From assembly GCA_022414725.1 (NCBI GenBank), contig CM039462.1:124253786-124317785 (forward strand): a DNA stretch of 64,000 bases. The letters run 5' to 3'. The translations under genes and the position numbers were made by a program. This DNA is from Microglena sp. YARC. Taxonomy: Eukaryota > Chlorophyta > Chlorophyceae > Chlamydomonadales > Chlamydomonadaceae. Shown here piece after piece: positions 44,761 to 54,863 of this stretch (positions are counted from its first letter, which is position 1; each line of letters opens with the position of its first letter). The notes under the pieces are model-generated. The model was given only the letters and a program-made list of their open reading frames with translations. It was not told the DNA's origin and did no database searches.

Positions 44761-45220
44761 TCACCACATGCATAGAAGTTTCCATCTCGATGCAGGAGTC
44801 CTAGAAGAAAAGAGTAGAATAGAAGAATAGTAGAAAAGAGTAGTTTTTAGGAAGTAGACGAAGGACGAAGGACGAAGGACGAAAAGGACGAAAAAGGACG
44901 AAAAGAGGACGAAGGACGGGTCGTCGGAATGCTGGCTGACCGCAAACGTCGCGCGAGCTGAAACATGATAAGGTTTAGTAGGTTCATATGCTCGGTCCAG
45001 CGATTATGCATCACATCTTTCGCTGGATACCACTCAATTCCTGGAAATTCGGAAGCCCAAGGTGAGGTGTCTTTGAAATAGCTCCCAGGATTTCGCGACG
45101 AGTTGCATCGCCTGTTCGCTAATTTGAATTGCATTGCCGAATTGCATTGCTCAGGAAGTGCTCGCTCGCTCGCATCGCTCAGGAAGTGCTTGCTCGCTCG
45201 CTCAATTCACGTTTGTTCGA
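44761..45220. other. Spacer between satellites, no supported gene
   Basis: Contains an aggacgaa-rich purine stretch (44857-44915) and a (CTCG)n-like stretch at about 45160-45205. A minus-strand segment around 44930-45070 reads like coding sequence (MHNRWTEHMNLLNLIMFQLARRLR) but has no matching start or domain that I recognise; it may be an exon or transposon fragment. Confidence 0.35.
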
Positions 45221-45224
45221 TCAA

Positions 45225-45493
45225 CCAGGTGAAGTTGGTCGGATATAGCTTACAGGATCGTTGTTAAGATGCTGCTGCTGCTGCTGCTGCTGCAATGCCT
45301 GCCTGCACTGTCGCGACTGTTCGATAACTGACAGGATGCCAGATCGAGTCGATCTGGTCGGATATAGCTTACAGGATAGTTGTTAGATGCTGCTGCTGCA
45401 ATGCCTGCCTGCACTTTCGCGACTGTTCAATAACTGACAGGATGCTAGATCGAGTTGAGCTGGTCGGATATAGCTTACAGGATAGTTGTTAGA

Positions 45494-45529
<36 letters not shown>

Positions 45530-46030
45530 AATGCCTGCCTGCAATGTCGCGACTGTTCGATAACTGACAGGATGCTAGATCGAGTCGAGCTGGTCGGATA
45601 TAGCTTACGGGATAGTTGTTAGATGCTGCTGCTGCAATGCTTGCCTGCACTCGCGCGACTGTTCAATAACTGACAGGATGCTAGATCGAGGCGAGCTGGT
45701 CGGATATAGCTTACAGGATAGTTGTAAGATGCTGCTGCTGCAATGCTTGCCTGCACTGTCGCGACTGTTCGATAATAAAACGAGTTGAGGTGGTCGGATA
45801 TATAGCTTACATGTTGTTTCAGATGGCTGCTGCTGCTGCAATGCTTGACTGCACTGGCGCGACTGTTCAATAACTGACAGGATGCTATATCGAGTTGAGC
45901 TGGTCGGATATAGCTTACAGGATAGTTGTTAGATGCTGCTGCTGCTGCTGCAATGCCTGCCTGTACTGTCGCGACTGTTCGATAAATGATAGGATGCTAG
46001 ATCGAGTTGAGATTGTAGGATCTTTATTAC
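45225..46030. repeat. Minisatellite, about 110-bp unit with embedded CTG runs
   Basis: About seven imperfect copies, each with ggtcggatatagcttacagg, a variable (CTG)n tract of 3 to about 11 units, and gcctgcactgtcgcgactgt. The variable triplet tract inside a longer unit shows ongoing slippage. Confidence 0.8.
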
Positions 46031-46108
46031 GGGATAGTCAAATGCTGTTGCTGCACTGCCTTCCTCCCTGACTGATTTTATGCTCCATTGTTTCGTAACA
46101 CAGGAAAC

Positions 46109-48805
46109 ATGCCCAAGTCAACCCAGGTAGCCCAGAATACTAAGGGATCCTCGAATAAGTCCCTAAGAGGTGTGAGGAAAGCTGCAAAGCTAAAGGCTGC
46201 AGCCTCCGAGTCAATGCGTAGTCCTTCACTGTTCGGATCAGCCTTGGTAGTTGAAGGAAGTGGGGGGGCTGATGCTTTTAAAGAAGACACATCCAATCTT
46301 GGTAAGTAATTTGAAATGATAATAATGATTTATTAGTAGCCAGATGTGTGTGTGTGCACAGTTCTGTGTGGAAGTGCATGGATATCCAGATTGTATTGTG
46401 CTTGCATATCCGTGTATTTGAGTGTGTTTGTCATCTTGTAGTGCATGGACATCCAGATGTGTGTGTGGGGAATGCACAGTGAAGTGTCGAAGTGTAAGGA
46501 TGGGAATTTATTTTGTGCATGCGAGCGTGTGTATTTGAGTGTGTTCATGTTTGCATGGGGTTGTCTTGTAGTGCATGGATAGCCAGATGTGTATGCATGT
46601 ACTGACACACAGCAATGTGCTAGTATATGGATAGCAAATTGTTTCTGTGTGCATGCTTGATTGGCTGAGTGTGTTCATGTTTGCCTGATGTGTGTGTATG
46701 TACTTGTGTTTGCCAGATGTGTGTGTAGCCAGTTAACTGTGCGACCATGTATGTGTAGCCAGTTGTTTTGTGTGTGCCACCGTTTGAGGTTTTAATGCCA
46801 GCGGTTGACCATAGTTCAGATGCCACGTGTCCAGGCTGTCAAGACTATGTGTTCAATCCTACGCACGCAATGGAAACGCCCAGCCGACTCAAAAAATTCA
46901 ACTATACCTCTAATTGGTTACATTTCCTGTGCATCAACCCGAATAAAAATTTTGATTGTGGGATATGCCTGTCAACTGTGTGTGTGTGTGTGTGTGTGTG
47001 TCCGTCCTTCCGTCACAAACTACTTTTTCGGGATTCACCTGTTATCACAATAAATCGAATCTTGTTGTTGTCCTTAAAATGACACACACTGCATTCCCCA
47101 TGGAACCCCATTGCACAAGGATGACTGTGAAGTCCATTCTGAAGTCCACACGAAGAGGAGAGTTGTTGATGTGCATAATGACCATCTCAATTCTCATGGG
47201 AGCAGCCTTCATTGAGGTTAACACCAAAGGAATCCTGCACGCTACATTCAACCCAGAAGCTGATTTCTTCAAGCAACCCCTAGTGAGTTTGATTTTTGTG
47301 ATGTACTTTACTTGTTTAATTCATAGGTTTCTCTTGATTGTAATGTTACTGTCATGTCAAGCACTTGTGTATGGTCATACTGATGCAAGTAATGGATGCT
47401 ACCTTTGCATTTTGTAATGTTACTGTCATGTCAAGCACTTGTGTATGGTCATACTGAATCAATTAATTCCTTGGCATAAACTTATGTATGAATTGACGAA
47501 TTCATTGGCAATTGTCAGACCTGCTTGTAGGATGACTGGTGCAGTGAGATGTGTCTTCAAACAGGGTTGTGCCCTTGTCAAATTCATAGGTTGTTCTTGA
47601 TTGTACTGTTACTGTCATGTCAAGCACTTGTTTGTTAAAATTAATTTACTCTCCTACGTCTTATCTTATTTAATGTATCCTTTTTTTTGTAGACTGACAT
47701 CCGAGACGCTCGCGTGAAGGCGTCCAATTCCGATTCAAGTGCAGGCTGTATGTATTGCAGAATTAAAACCAAAATTCTGACGTACGCCAATGAGAACCAT
47801 CTTGTGTGCCCATTATGTTGGGATATGAGAGTGTTGGGTCCTCACATGACTATATTTCTGGATAAGGACATCTCTGCTGTAGCTAGGAAGGTGTTGGAGT
47901 TAGTTTCTAATGCGGCAATTACGATTGATATGCACAGATACGCTCCCACTATTGTCTCCACATCGTGGGAGGTATTACCCACAGCATCCGAGCTGTTCAG
48001 AATCATTCAGGACTCCTTCGATTCTGAAGAGAAGTTTAACATGCTTTCCGAGAAAATAAGAATTAATATGCCTCGTGTCACTAAATTGACTGTCCAAAAT
48101 ACTGAGTATTTCATCGCACGTGTATACTTCCAAACCACATTGGATTTATTGCACAACAATCAGCTAGATAGTATAGCGAAGGCTCTATTTATGGACGCTG
48201 CTGCAGTAAATATCCGCCCTGACCAGAACATACGTATGAAAACGATGTTGTTTCTGTCAACGCAAGGAGGAGATGGAACTGGTTTACATTGGGATATTAC
48301 CCGGGGACTTAATGTTGCTTTCTCATTGACCCCAGGTGTGACTGGTCCATTAGCATATTGGCTTTTTATCCCCCCTTGGGGATTTGAAGAATTTATTGCT
48401 TTTGTGCAGTCTGGCAATTGTGTGAAGGTAGTCAGAGACAAGTTTGAGGAAGCTATTAGACTAAAAACTGACTTCCCCTTGTTGTCAGCGGATGAAATGT
48501 TTCAATTACATCGCCAAGTCCCCAACTTGGTCCGAATTGTTTCCCAAAGCCATGGACAGGTAGTTCATGTGGCTCTAGGATGGATTCACAGTGTTGTGAA
48601 TGTTTTACCAAATTGGAAGCTAGCTTTTGATTTCGAAAGATTGGAAGAGTTCCCTTTATATGCATATTACAGAAAAATATTTGGATCTGGTTTTTTTCAG
48701 GATAGATGTCCAGAAGATTACGTCACACTGGATGCAGTTATCAAAGACAATGTTGATATGATGACGAAGGGTCATGTACCCGATTCGTTGACACAAGCAA
48801 CCTAA
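46109..48805 (+). CDS. Spliced gene with JmjC-like (cupin, 2-oxoglutarate/Fe(II) oxygenase) domain
   Basis: A multi-exon eukaryotic gene. Exon 1 46109-46301 (MPKSTQVAQ..., lysine-rich) ends at G/GTAAGT. A middle exon lies within about 46770-46940 (CPGC, NPTHAMETPSRLKKF), with uncertain borders. An exon within about 47080-47283 ends at CTA/GTGAGT. The last exon, 47693-48805, follows a T-tract and TAG acceptor and joins in phase 0. The last exon has a CxxC...CxxC pair (CMYC, CPLC) and a JmjC-like core: 'TGLHWD' supplies the HxD iron ligands, 'YWLFIPPWGFEEF' matches the strand that usually binds the co-substrate, and 'VVHVALGWIHSVVN' supplies the distal His. JmjC enzymes hydroxylate or demethylate proteins, often histones. 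Exon borders were chosen by eye; the first three are tentative. Probably a host gene. Confidence 0.6.
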
Positions 48806-48932
48806 AATATGTATTGGGTTTATGCTCGTGTATTTATATATGTGTCCCACTTTATTTGAGATATTGACATATTTGACATTTAGAACAACATCTTAAATTG
48901 ACTACAAGCTCCAAAGCACCAGTATCACACTC

Positions 48933-49352
48933 CTATCGGTCAGTCGACAGAGTGGCCCAGATTTCCCTGGCCTCATCCTCAAGATTTTCCAGTTCCTGCT
49001 CCGACAACTGTGGCACACAACCCGGTGGCACAGACTTGACTGTTACAACATCACAAAACTTAGAATCGAACCCGTCCATCTGCATTTTCTCCTCCATCAA
49101 ACCACGTTGTTTTACCGATTCCTGGCTCAGCGGTCCCGGTATGACCTCTCCATGGGATTGCATCCCTGTAAGAATGATCGTCAGCATCACTGCAGCTGCT
49201 GCAATCGCTTCATCCAATGTCTCCCCACCACCAATGACGGATGATAATCCGGGCACCCACACCTCGTGGAATTCGAAACCGTCCCTTGAGCACTTGTTGT
49301 GAACACCAAAGAATTCGTAAGAATCACCATACTCAAAACATCTGGTAATCAT
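48933..49352 (-). CDS. HicB-like domain protein
   Basis: A 139-residue protein. Residues about 12-75 fit the HicB-like (UPF0150) fold: a YEFFGVH strand, then 'VWVPGLSSVIGGGETLDEAIAAAAVML', the (V)PxLxxVxxxGxTxxEAxxxA signature, followed by a 'GEVIPGP' turn as in antitoxins of HicAB modules. The C-terminal half (acidic, ELENLEDEAREIW) is not recognised and there is no DNA-binding helix-turn-helix. No HicA-like gene lies beside it. It is convergent with the JmjC-like gene (127 bases between the stops). In this setting it is more likely a domesticated or regulatory protein than an antitoxin. Family call by eye, moderate certainty. Confidence 0.5.
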   Translation of the reverse strand: MITRCFEYGDSYEFFGVHNKCSRDGFEFHEVWVPGLSSVIGGGETLDEAIAAAAVMLTIILTGMQSHGEVIPGPLSQESVKQRGLMEEKMQMDGFDSKFCDVVTVKSVPPGCVPQLSEQELENLEDEAREIWATLSTDR

Positions 49353-49799
49353 GGCGATCGTCGGCCTGCAAGGAATAATATATGTTTACGCTGTAGAATA
49401 AGTGGGAGCTTTACGGCGCCGGTGAAATACCACTACTTATAACAACACCTTGTATTTTGGGGATTCTGAAACCCAGCCCCAGACAAGGCCCTTAGGTAAA
49501 TTGGCGTGTTTTTGTGTTTCCGCGTTTTGCATGAGCCTCCGCATCTCTCGCAACCGCTTTCACTGTGGTAATGGGGTCATCCAAAGAAACCGCACAATCA
49601 CAAGCAGAAACCCAATAGTGATATCGTCCGTACATTCATTCGTCATCATCGTCCATCTGTCTCCACGCCCAGTCTTGCGCAGCTATGCGATGAGACTAAT
49701 CCCTTGGGACGCGACGTAATACGCCGCAATCTATAATCCCACCTCATCCATCGCATACAGCTAGGGACATTTGAATATGTGAGAAACGTCGTCTGCTGA

Positions 49800-49893
49800 A
49801 CCAGGTACTGGACCGAAGCTCAATTGCAATCTCGTCGAGCGTAGCTCGCTTGGTGGCAAGGTACGCCTCACGCTGTGAGGGAGTCTGATTCAT
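49800..49893 (-). pseudogene. C-terminal stub of the small 'DTT-IFD' gene (copy 1)
   Basis: Residues MNQTPSQREAYLATKRATLDEIAIELRSS match the C-terminus of the 52577-53071 gene (MKQTPSLREAYLATKLATLYELAIEIRSM). The rest of the gene is missing; the surrounding frame 49744-49935 continues into unrelated residues. It lies divergent from F-box/LRR gene 1, as the complete copy does from gene 2. Confidence 0.7.
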
Positions 49894-49975
49894 GCACGCG
49901 AGGTGCGCGCACGTTCTTAAACAAATTGGGTTCAAGGGTCACGGCGACTTCTCGTCCACTCGTCATCGAATGAAG

Positions 49976-49981
49976 TATAAA
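49976..49981 (+). promoter_or_regulatory. TATA-like box of F-box/LRR gene 1
   Basis: gaagTATAAAcaacc lies 47 bases before the start, inside a block (gggtcacggcgac...tcatcgaatg) shared with the upstream region of gene 2 at 53209-53282. Confidence 0.5.
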
Positions 49982-50027
49982 CAACCATTCATTCTTCAGT
50001 GACAGAAACGAATCAATTTAATTTTCC

Positions 50028-51305
50028 GTGAGTTCCTTTGACAAAATCAATGAAGATGTATTGGAGATCATTCTATCCAATGCGATTTCGAACGAATGCC
50101 ACCTCAAACAAGTGGCTCTAGTTAGCAAACAGTGGAGATGCGTCGCACCCCGGTGTGTCACAAGGATCCACCTGAGACATTATAAAAGTTTGGACTACGT
50201 CTCACGCATTTGCAGGCTCCAAGAGTTGAAAATCTGTATCAATCGGGGGAAAGAAGACGTGCTCGACATATCACCTCTGTCCGGACTCACTTCGTTGGTT
50301 CACCTCGACATATCTTACACCTACGTGGCCGACCTATCACCCCTGTCCGGACTCGCTTCGTTGGTTCACCTGAACATGTCGTCGTCCCCACGTGTGGACG
50401 ACATATCACCACTGTCCGGACTCACTGCGTTGCTTCACCTTGACATTTCGTACACACTTGTGGACGACATATCACCGCTGTCAGGCCTCACTTCATTGGT
50501 TCACCTGAACATATCGTCCACACGCGTGGGCGACGTATCACCGCTGTCCGGCCTCACTTCATCGATTCACCTGAACATGGAGTACACCCACATGGTAAAC
50601 GACATATCACAGCTGTCCGGTCTCACTGAGTTGGTTCACCTGAACATGTCGTCCACACGTGTGGACGACATATCACTACTGTCCGGCCTCACTTCGTTGG
50701 TTCATCTGGATATATCGTACAATGACGTGGGCAACGTATCACCTCTGTCCGGCCTCACTTCATTGATTCACCTGAACATGGAGTACGTCCACATGGTGGA
50801 CGATATATCACCGCTGTCCGGACTCACTTCGTTGGTTCACCTGAACATGGCGTCCACACGTGTGGACGACATATCACCACTGTCCTGCCTCACTTCGTTG
50901 GTTCACCTGAACATATCGTACAACGACGTGGGATGCATATCACCGCTGTCCGGCCTCACTTCATTGATTCACCTGAACATGGAGTACACAAACATGGTGG
51001 ACGGCATATCACAGCTGTCCGGACTCACTTTGTTGGTTCACCTGGACATATCGTACACCTACGTGACCGACCTATCACCTCTGTCCGGCCTCGCTTCGTT
51101 GGTTCACCTGAACATGTCGTCGTCCACACGTGTGGACGACATATCACCACTGTCCGGACTCACTGCGTTGCTTCACCTCGACATTTCGAACACACTTGTG
51201 GACGACATATCACCGCTGTCAGGCCTCACTTCGTTGTGCGTCTACACGCAAGGAGGATGCTGTGGCACACAAGGAGGATGCGGTTTCGTGAACCTCCTTA
51301 AATGA
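50028..51305 (+). CDS. F-box/leucine-rich-repeat protein 1 (no ATG start)
   Basis: A 425-residue frame. Residues about 7-45 (INEDVLEIILSNAISN...QVALVSKQWR) are an F-box, the Skp1-docking motif of SCF ubiquitin ligases. About 15 leucine-rich repeats of 22-23 residues follow, consensus DISPLSGLTSLVHLNMSYTxV, resembling regularly spaced bacterial-type or FNIP-like LRRs. The family start ATG is GTG here (ccGTGAGTTCC against gaATGAGTTCT in gene 2), and no in-frame ATG precedes the F-box, so translation may be lost or weak. The end departs from the LRR pattern into a Cys/Gly-rich tail (TQGGCCGTQGGC) and stop. Likely role: recruiting targets for ubiquitylation. Confidence 0.72.
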   Translation: MSSFDKINEDVLEIILSNAISNECHLKQVALVSKQWRCVAPRCVTRIHLRHYKSLDYVSRICRLQELKICINRGKEDVLDISPLSGLTSLVHLDISYTYVADLSPLSGLASLVHLNMSSSPRVDDISPLSGLTALLHLDISYTLVDDISPLSGLTSLVHLNISSTRVGDVSPLSGLTSSIHLNMEYTHMVNDISQLSGLTELVHLNMSSTRVDDISLLSGLTSLVHLDISYNDVGNVSPLSGLTSLIHLNMEYVHMVDDISPLSGLTSLVHLNMASTRVDDISPLSCLTSLVHLNISYNDVGCISPLSGLTSLIHLNMEYTNMVDGISQLSGLTLLVHLDISYTYVTDLSPLSGLASLVHLNMSSSTRVDDISPLSGLTALLHLDISNTLVDDISPLSGLTSLCVYTQGGCCGTQGGCGFVNLLK

Positions 51306-51499
51306 CGCATTGCACATCAACAAAGACCCCGTGTTCTTTTGGGCCACGGTACTGGGGAATAGGCGATCGCTTAAGTGCGGCTGGTCCTTCAATGGACACT
51401 CTCGAAAGTACCGACAAAATAACGATACGGAGTCTGCAGGATTGAGAGCCGTGATCTAAAAAAGAACCACGATATTCTCGTTAACATCTTGCAATTTGT

Positions 51500-51592
51500 T
51501 GATTCAAAATCGTATTGGTGTTCCATTGCCCCGTGGATTTCTACACCGTAAGGTGTGCCGTACACGGTTTCATTTTAGTATTCCGTTGACTG
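51500..51592 (+). repeat. Degraded right end of a Fanzor-2-type element
   Basis: Contains ctacaccgtaaggtgtgccg (compare the hairpin at 59938) followed by cattttagtattccgttgac and CTG/TA, the reverse complement of the CAGTC-family terminal repeat. Confidence 0.6.
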
Positions 51593-52117
51593 TATATACA
51601 CCTGCTTATCGTGATGGGCCAACGCTACATTGTAGTGCTTCAGTTCAAAGACATACTCGCGCCTGCGAGAAACCAGGGCATTCTCCACAATATTGAATGT
51701 GTGGCCAGTAGTAGGTGGTCGAGATCCTGAAGAAGGCAAGTATGCAATTACTGTCAAGTAGGCCTTGGTTGAATGAGACTCTAGGTGCGCGGTCATCCCA
51801 TGGCCAAGGGCAGACCGGTGCACCTTTTCTGTGTTAGTTGCTTCATAATATGACACTTCATCTCCGCCCCTGACTCCTGCATCTCCAACAGATACATTGA
51901 AGTTTGCATCTATTCTCCGCCTTGCCAGCACGCGTTGATTGTTCAGGGGTGACAACTGGATTTCCAGCAACTGGCCTGTCTGATTCGTCACATGAATTGC
52001 CCCTGAAATAATAACCCTCCATGTGCACCGCACTGTAGCGATGAGTTCAAGACGACTCTCATGTCTTGGGAAACCGGTGCCAAGAAGGAATGTGTTTACA
52101 AAATTCCAAGTGTCCAA
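51575..52117 (-). CDS. Hypothetical protein overlapping transposon debris
   Basis: A 180-codon open frame. The first 29 codons are antisense to a Fanzor remnant (52030-52117) and the stop lies in a transposon end, so neither terminus is trustworthy. The middle (RVIISGAIHVTNQTGQLLEIQLSPLNNQRV...GGDEVSYYEATNTEKVHRSALGHGM) reads like a beta-rich protein but was not recognised. It could be a captured gene fragment. Confidence 0.3.
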   Translation of the reverse strand: MDTWNFVNTFLLGTGFPRHESRLELIATVRCTWRVIISGAIHVTNQTGQLLEIQLSPLNNQRVLARRRIDANFNVSVGDAGVRGGDEVSYYEATNTEKVHRSALGHGMTAHLESHSTKAYLTVIAYLPSSGSRPPTTGHTFNIVENALVSRRREYVFELKHYNVALAHHDKQVYIQSTEY

Positions 52118-52565
52118 ATAACCACGGAAGGGCAGATTCGTCTAGGTTACGAGTTGTAGGGTCACACCCCATTGAAGGAGACTCCAAAGGTCTCTTATCG
52201 CGACCAGTTGGCGGTGAGGGTGTACTGCACACGTAAACAAATCCAAGAAAAACACAGGAGGGGTAATTAGCCCCCTCTCTTGTCGACAACAACTCGATCA
52301 AGCGGTACCCTGAGGTACGAGGACTGCGATTCTCTTCAGAAACTAGCACTTACTCGGACCGGGACCGCTCCTCTGCTCTCACAATCGCAAGGCTGCACTG
52401 CATGGAACTGTTGGGTCAAGGGAGACCGCTTCCATTTTGCAGGGATGCGTGTTGTTGATGGGCTACAAAAAAACATGATGGTGTTCCACTGCCCCGTGGG
52501 TTGCTACACCATAAGGTGTACCGTACACTCAAGAAAGCGGTTTCATTTTAGTATTCCGTCGAGTG
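52030..52565 (+). pseudogene. Fanzor-2-type C-terminal remnant with right end
   Basis: Translation gives 'DEFKTTLMSWETG' and 'CVYKIPSV', matching 59440-59520 of Fanzor 2, then a segment ending QEKHRRG and the conserved aggtacgaggactgcgattc, followed by the hairpin region and terminal repeat (cattttagtattccgtcgag, TG, TA at 52566-52567). In this copy the reading frame passes through the point at which Fanzor 2 is frameshifted, which shows the shift there is a one-base loss. Confidence 0.7.
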
Positions 52566-52576
52566 TAACTGAGTAA

Positions 52577-53071
52577 CTAAAGAGCCTGGAAGACGAGGGA
52601 CATGGAGCGAATCTCAATTGCAAGCTCGTAGAGCGTAGCTAGCTTGGTGGCGAGGTACGCCTCACGCAGTGAGGGAGTCTGTTTCATGCCAACGTCCTCG
52701 GTGGTTTCGTCGTCCTCTGGGAGGGCGACAGCAATGGCATCGATGAAGTATAAGTAGCAGGGTGAAGTAGAAGCAGCAGCATCTTGGGCAGCCGCAGTAG
52801 CGACTGCAACTGGTAGCAACATGGCCTGGAGATGCCCCTTCTCCCCTTTCGGGGAATCTTGGATAAACTTTCTGTACGCAATCTTCATTGTGCCGACAGA
52901 GTCGGCGAGGCACTTAGGCACGCTGGTCAAGGAAATGATAACGTTGCAAATGCCCTTCAACTGAGAGACGGTGACTCTGTTGGATATCTTCTTTCGGTCC
53001 TTCTTCTGGACGACGTCGAAGATATTTGTTGTATCGACGAACGCAGTGATCTGGGCAGACATGGTAGACAT
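52577..53071 (-). CDS. Small protein of unknown function ('DTT-IFD' family), copy 2
   Basis: A 164-residue protein: MSTMSAQITAFVDTTNIFDVVQKKDRKKISNRVTVSQLKGICNVIISL... and a C-terminal QTPSLREAYLATKLATLYELAIEIRS helix. ATG 53071 is preferred over the upstream 53173 because the third copy (62671) starts with the same MST-MSA and the upstream extension is Thr-rich low complexity. Mostly predicted alpha-helical, with an Ala-rich linker (about residues 95-125). Divergent from F-box/LRR gene 2 (211 bases between starts), sharing an intergenic promoter region. No domain recognised. Confidence 0.6.
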   Translation of the reverse strand: MSTMSAQITAFVDTTNIFDVVQKKDRKKISNRVTVSQLKGICNVIISLTSVPKCLADSVGTMKIAYRKFIQDSPKGEKGHLQAMLLPVAVATAAAQDAAASTSPCYLYFIDAIAVALPEDDETTEDVGMKQTPSLREAYLATKLATLYELAIEIRSMSLVFQAL

Positions 53072-53282
53072 GACAAAAGATTTGGGGAAACGAGGGGGAG
53101 AGAGGAGATATTTGGGTTTATAAGTTGTTGTTGTTGTTGTTGTGTTTTCAAAATGCGTCAATTTTTTTATCATGGAACAACTGTTGCAACCCTTTAATAA
53201 TTGAAAGGGTCACGGCGACGTCTCGTCCACTCGTCATCGAATGATGTGTAAACAAACATTCATTCTTCAGTAACACAAACGA

Positions 53283-54620
53283 ATGAGTTCTTTTGACGAA
53301 ATAAATGAAGATGTATTGGAGATCATTCTATCCAATGCGATTTCGAACGAATGCCACCTCAAACAAGTGGCTCTCGTTAGCAAACAGTGGAGATGCGTCG
53401 CACCCCGGTGTGTCACAAGGATCCACCTGAGACATTATACATGTTTGGACTATGTCTCACGCATTTGCAGGCTCGAAGAGTTGAAAATAGGTATCAATCG
53501 TGGGAAAGACGTCGTACCCTACAAAAAAATGTCGTACACCTCAGAGGGCGAAGACCTATCACCGTTGTCCGGCCTCACTGCGTTGGTTCACCTAGACATT
53601 TCGCACACAGACGTGTTTGACATATCACCGCTGTCCGGACTCACTTCGTTGGTTTATCTGGATATGTCGTACACCTCAGCGGGCGAAGACCTATCGCCGT
53701 TGTCCGGCCTCACTGCGTTGGTTCACCTAGACATTTCGCACACAGACGTGTTTGACATATCACCGCTGTCCGGACTCACTTCGTTGGTTTATCTGGATAT
53801 GTCGTACACCTCAGCAGGCGAAGACCTATCACCTCTGTCCGGCCTCACTTCGTTGCTTAACCTGTACATGGCGTACAACGAAGTGAAAGACATCTCACCT
53901 CTGTCCGGACTCACTTCGTTGACGCACCTGAACATGGAGCACACCTACGTGTTTGATATATCACCACTGTCCGGCCTCACTTCGTTGATTTGCCTTAACA
54001 TCCCTTACACACGTGTGGAATACATATCACCGCTTTCCGGCCTCACCTCGTTGGTTCATTTGGATATGTCGTACACCTCCGCTGGCGAATACCTATCACC
54101 TCTGTCCGGCCTCACTTTGTTGCTTCACCTGGATATGTCGTTCAACGAAGTGGAAGACATATCACCACTATCCGCCCTCACTTCGTTGATGCACCTGAAC
54201 ATGGCGCACATCTACGTTGCCGACCTATCACCGCTGTCCGGACTCACTTCGTTGATTCACCTGGATATGGATAACACGCTTGTGGACACCATATCACCTC
54301 TGTCCGGACTCACTTTATTGACGCACCTTAACATGTCGTACACACGTGTGGATAACATATCACCGCTGTCAGGACTCACTTCGTTGCTTCACCTCTACAT
54401 TCCGAACATCGAAGACAGGATCGAAGACTTATCACCGCTGTCCGGCCTCACTGCTTTGGTTCACCTAGACATTTCTCACCTCCACATGACCGACATATCA
54501 CCCCTTTCCGGCCTCACTTCGTTGGTTCACCTGAACATGGAGGGTACCGACGTGGACGACATATCACCACTTGCAGGACTCACTTGGTTGATTTATCTGA
54601 AAATGACGGAAAAACTGTAA
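53283..54620 (+). CDS. F-box/leucine-rich-repeat protein 2
   Basis: A 445-residue intact protein: F-box at about residues 7-45 (INEDVLEIILSNAISNECHLKQVALVSKQWR), a short linker, then about 16 LRRs of 22-23 residues, consensus (D/Y)(I/L)SPLSGLTSLVHLDMSYT. A two-repeat block (TSAGEDLSP... and TDVFDISP...) is duplicated exactly near 53540-53810. It starts with a proper ATG in the conserved gaATGAGTTCTTTTGACG context. Likely an SCF adaptor in nucleus or cytoplasm with LRRs as target binder; the pairing with the divergent small gene suggests coordinated expression. A small inverted repeat (CCCGTTGAGCGGG, 54638-54650) follows the stop. Confidence 0.82.
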   Translation: MSSFDEINEDVLEIILSNAISNECHLKQVALVSKQWRCVAPRCVTRIHLRHYTCLDYVSRICRLEELKIGINRGKDVVPYKKMSYTSEGEDLSPLSGLTALVHLDISHTDVFDISPLSGLTSLVYLDMSYTSAGEDLSPLSGLTALVHLDISHTDVFDISPLSGLTSLVYLDMSYTSAGEDLSPLSGLTSLLNLYMAYNEVKDISPLSGLTSLTHLNMEHTYVFDISPLSGLTSLICLNIPYTRVEYISPLSGLTSLVHLDMSYTSAGEYLSPLSGLTLLLHLDMSFNEVEDISPLSALTSLMHLNMAHIYVADLSPLSGLTSLIHLDMDNTLVDTISPLSGLTLLTHLNMSYTRVDNISPLSGLTSLLHLYIPNIEDRIEDLSPLSGLTALVHLDISHLHMTDISPLSGLTSLVHLNMEGTDVDDISPLAGLTWLIYLKMTEKL

Positions 54621-54713
54621 AGTAGTCTCGAATGTCCCGTTGAGCGGGAAGAGGTATTCAGTTGCAGAAACCTACAGTAAACGGCAGAAAACTGTCGAAT
54701 CCATCCGTCTGTC

Positions 54714-54819
54714 CAGCAGCAATGTGTACATGTGTACAACAATCGACCGTCTGTCCTAGTTGTACATAGAGAATTGTAATTGATTCAATATACTGTAACA
54801 TTATTGACCGGTCTGAGTG
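54714..54819 (-). mobile_element. Remnant of the Tc1-type element's left end
   Basis: Reverse complement of 1865-1970, from the TIR (gaccggtctgagtg then TA at 54820-54821) into the first codons of the transposase. Only one end remains. Confidence 0.75.
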
Positions 54820-54863
54820 TAACTGCTTTGACGCACTTGGACAGCACATTAAAGAGATCGATA

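Noticed and set aside
46238..46826. His/Thr-rich minus-strand frames at 46.2-46.8 kb
   Set aside because: They lie in a TG-rich intron of the spliced gene and reflect simple repeats.
48933..49352. A HicAB toxin-antitoxin pair
   Set aside because: Only a HicB-like domain is seen; no small HicA-like frame is adjacent on either strand.
52662..53151. Other frames within 52.6-53.2 kb (both strands)
   Set aside because: Shadows of the small gene at 52577-53071, which has a paralogue at 62.2-62.7 kb in the same frame.
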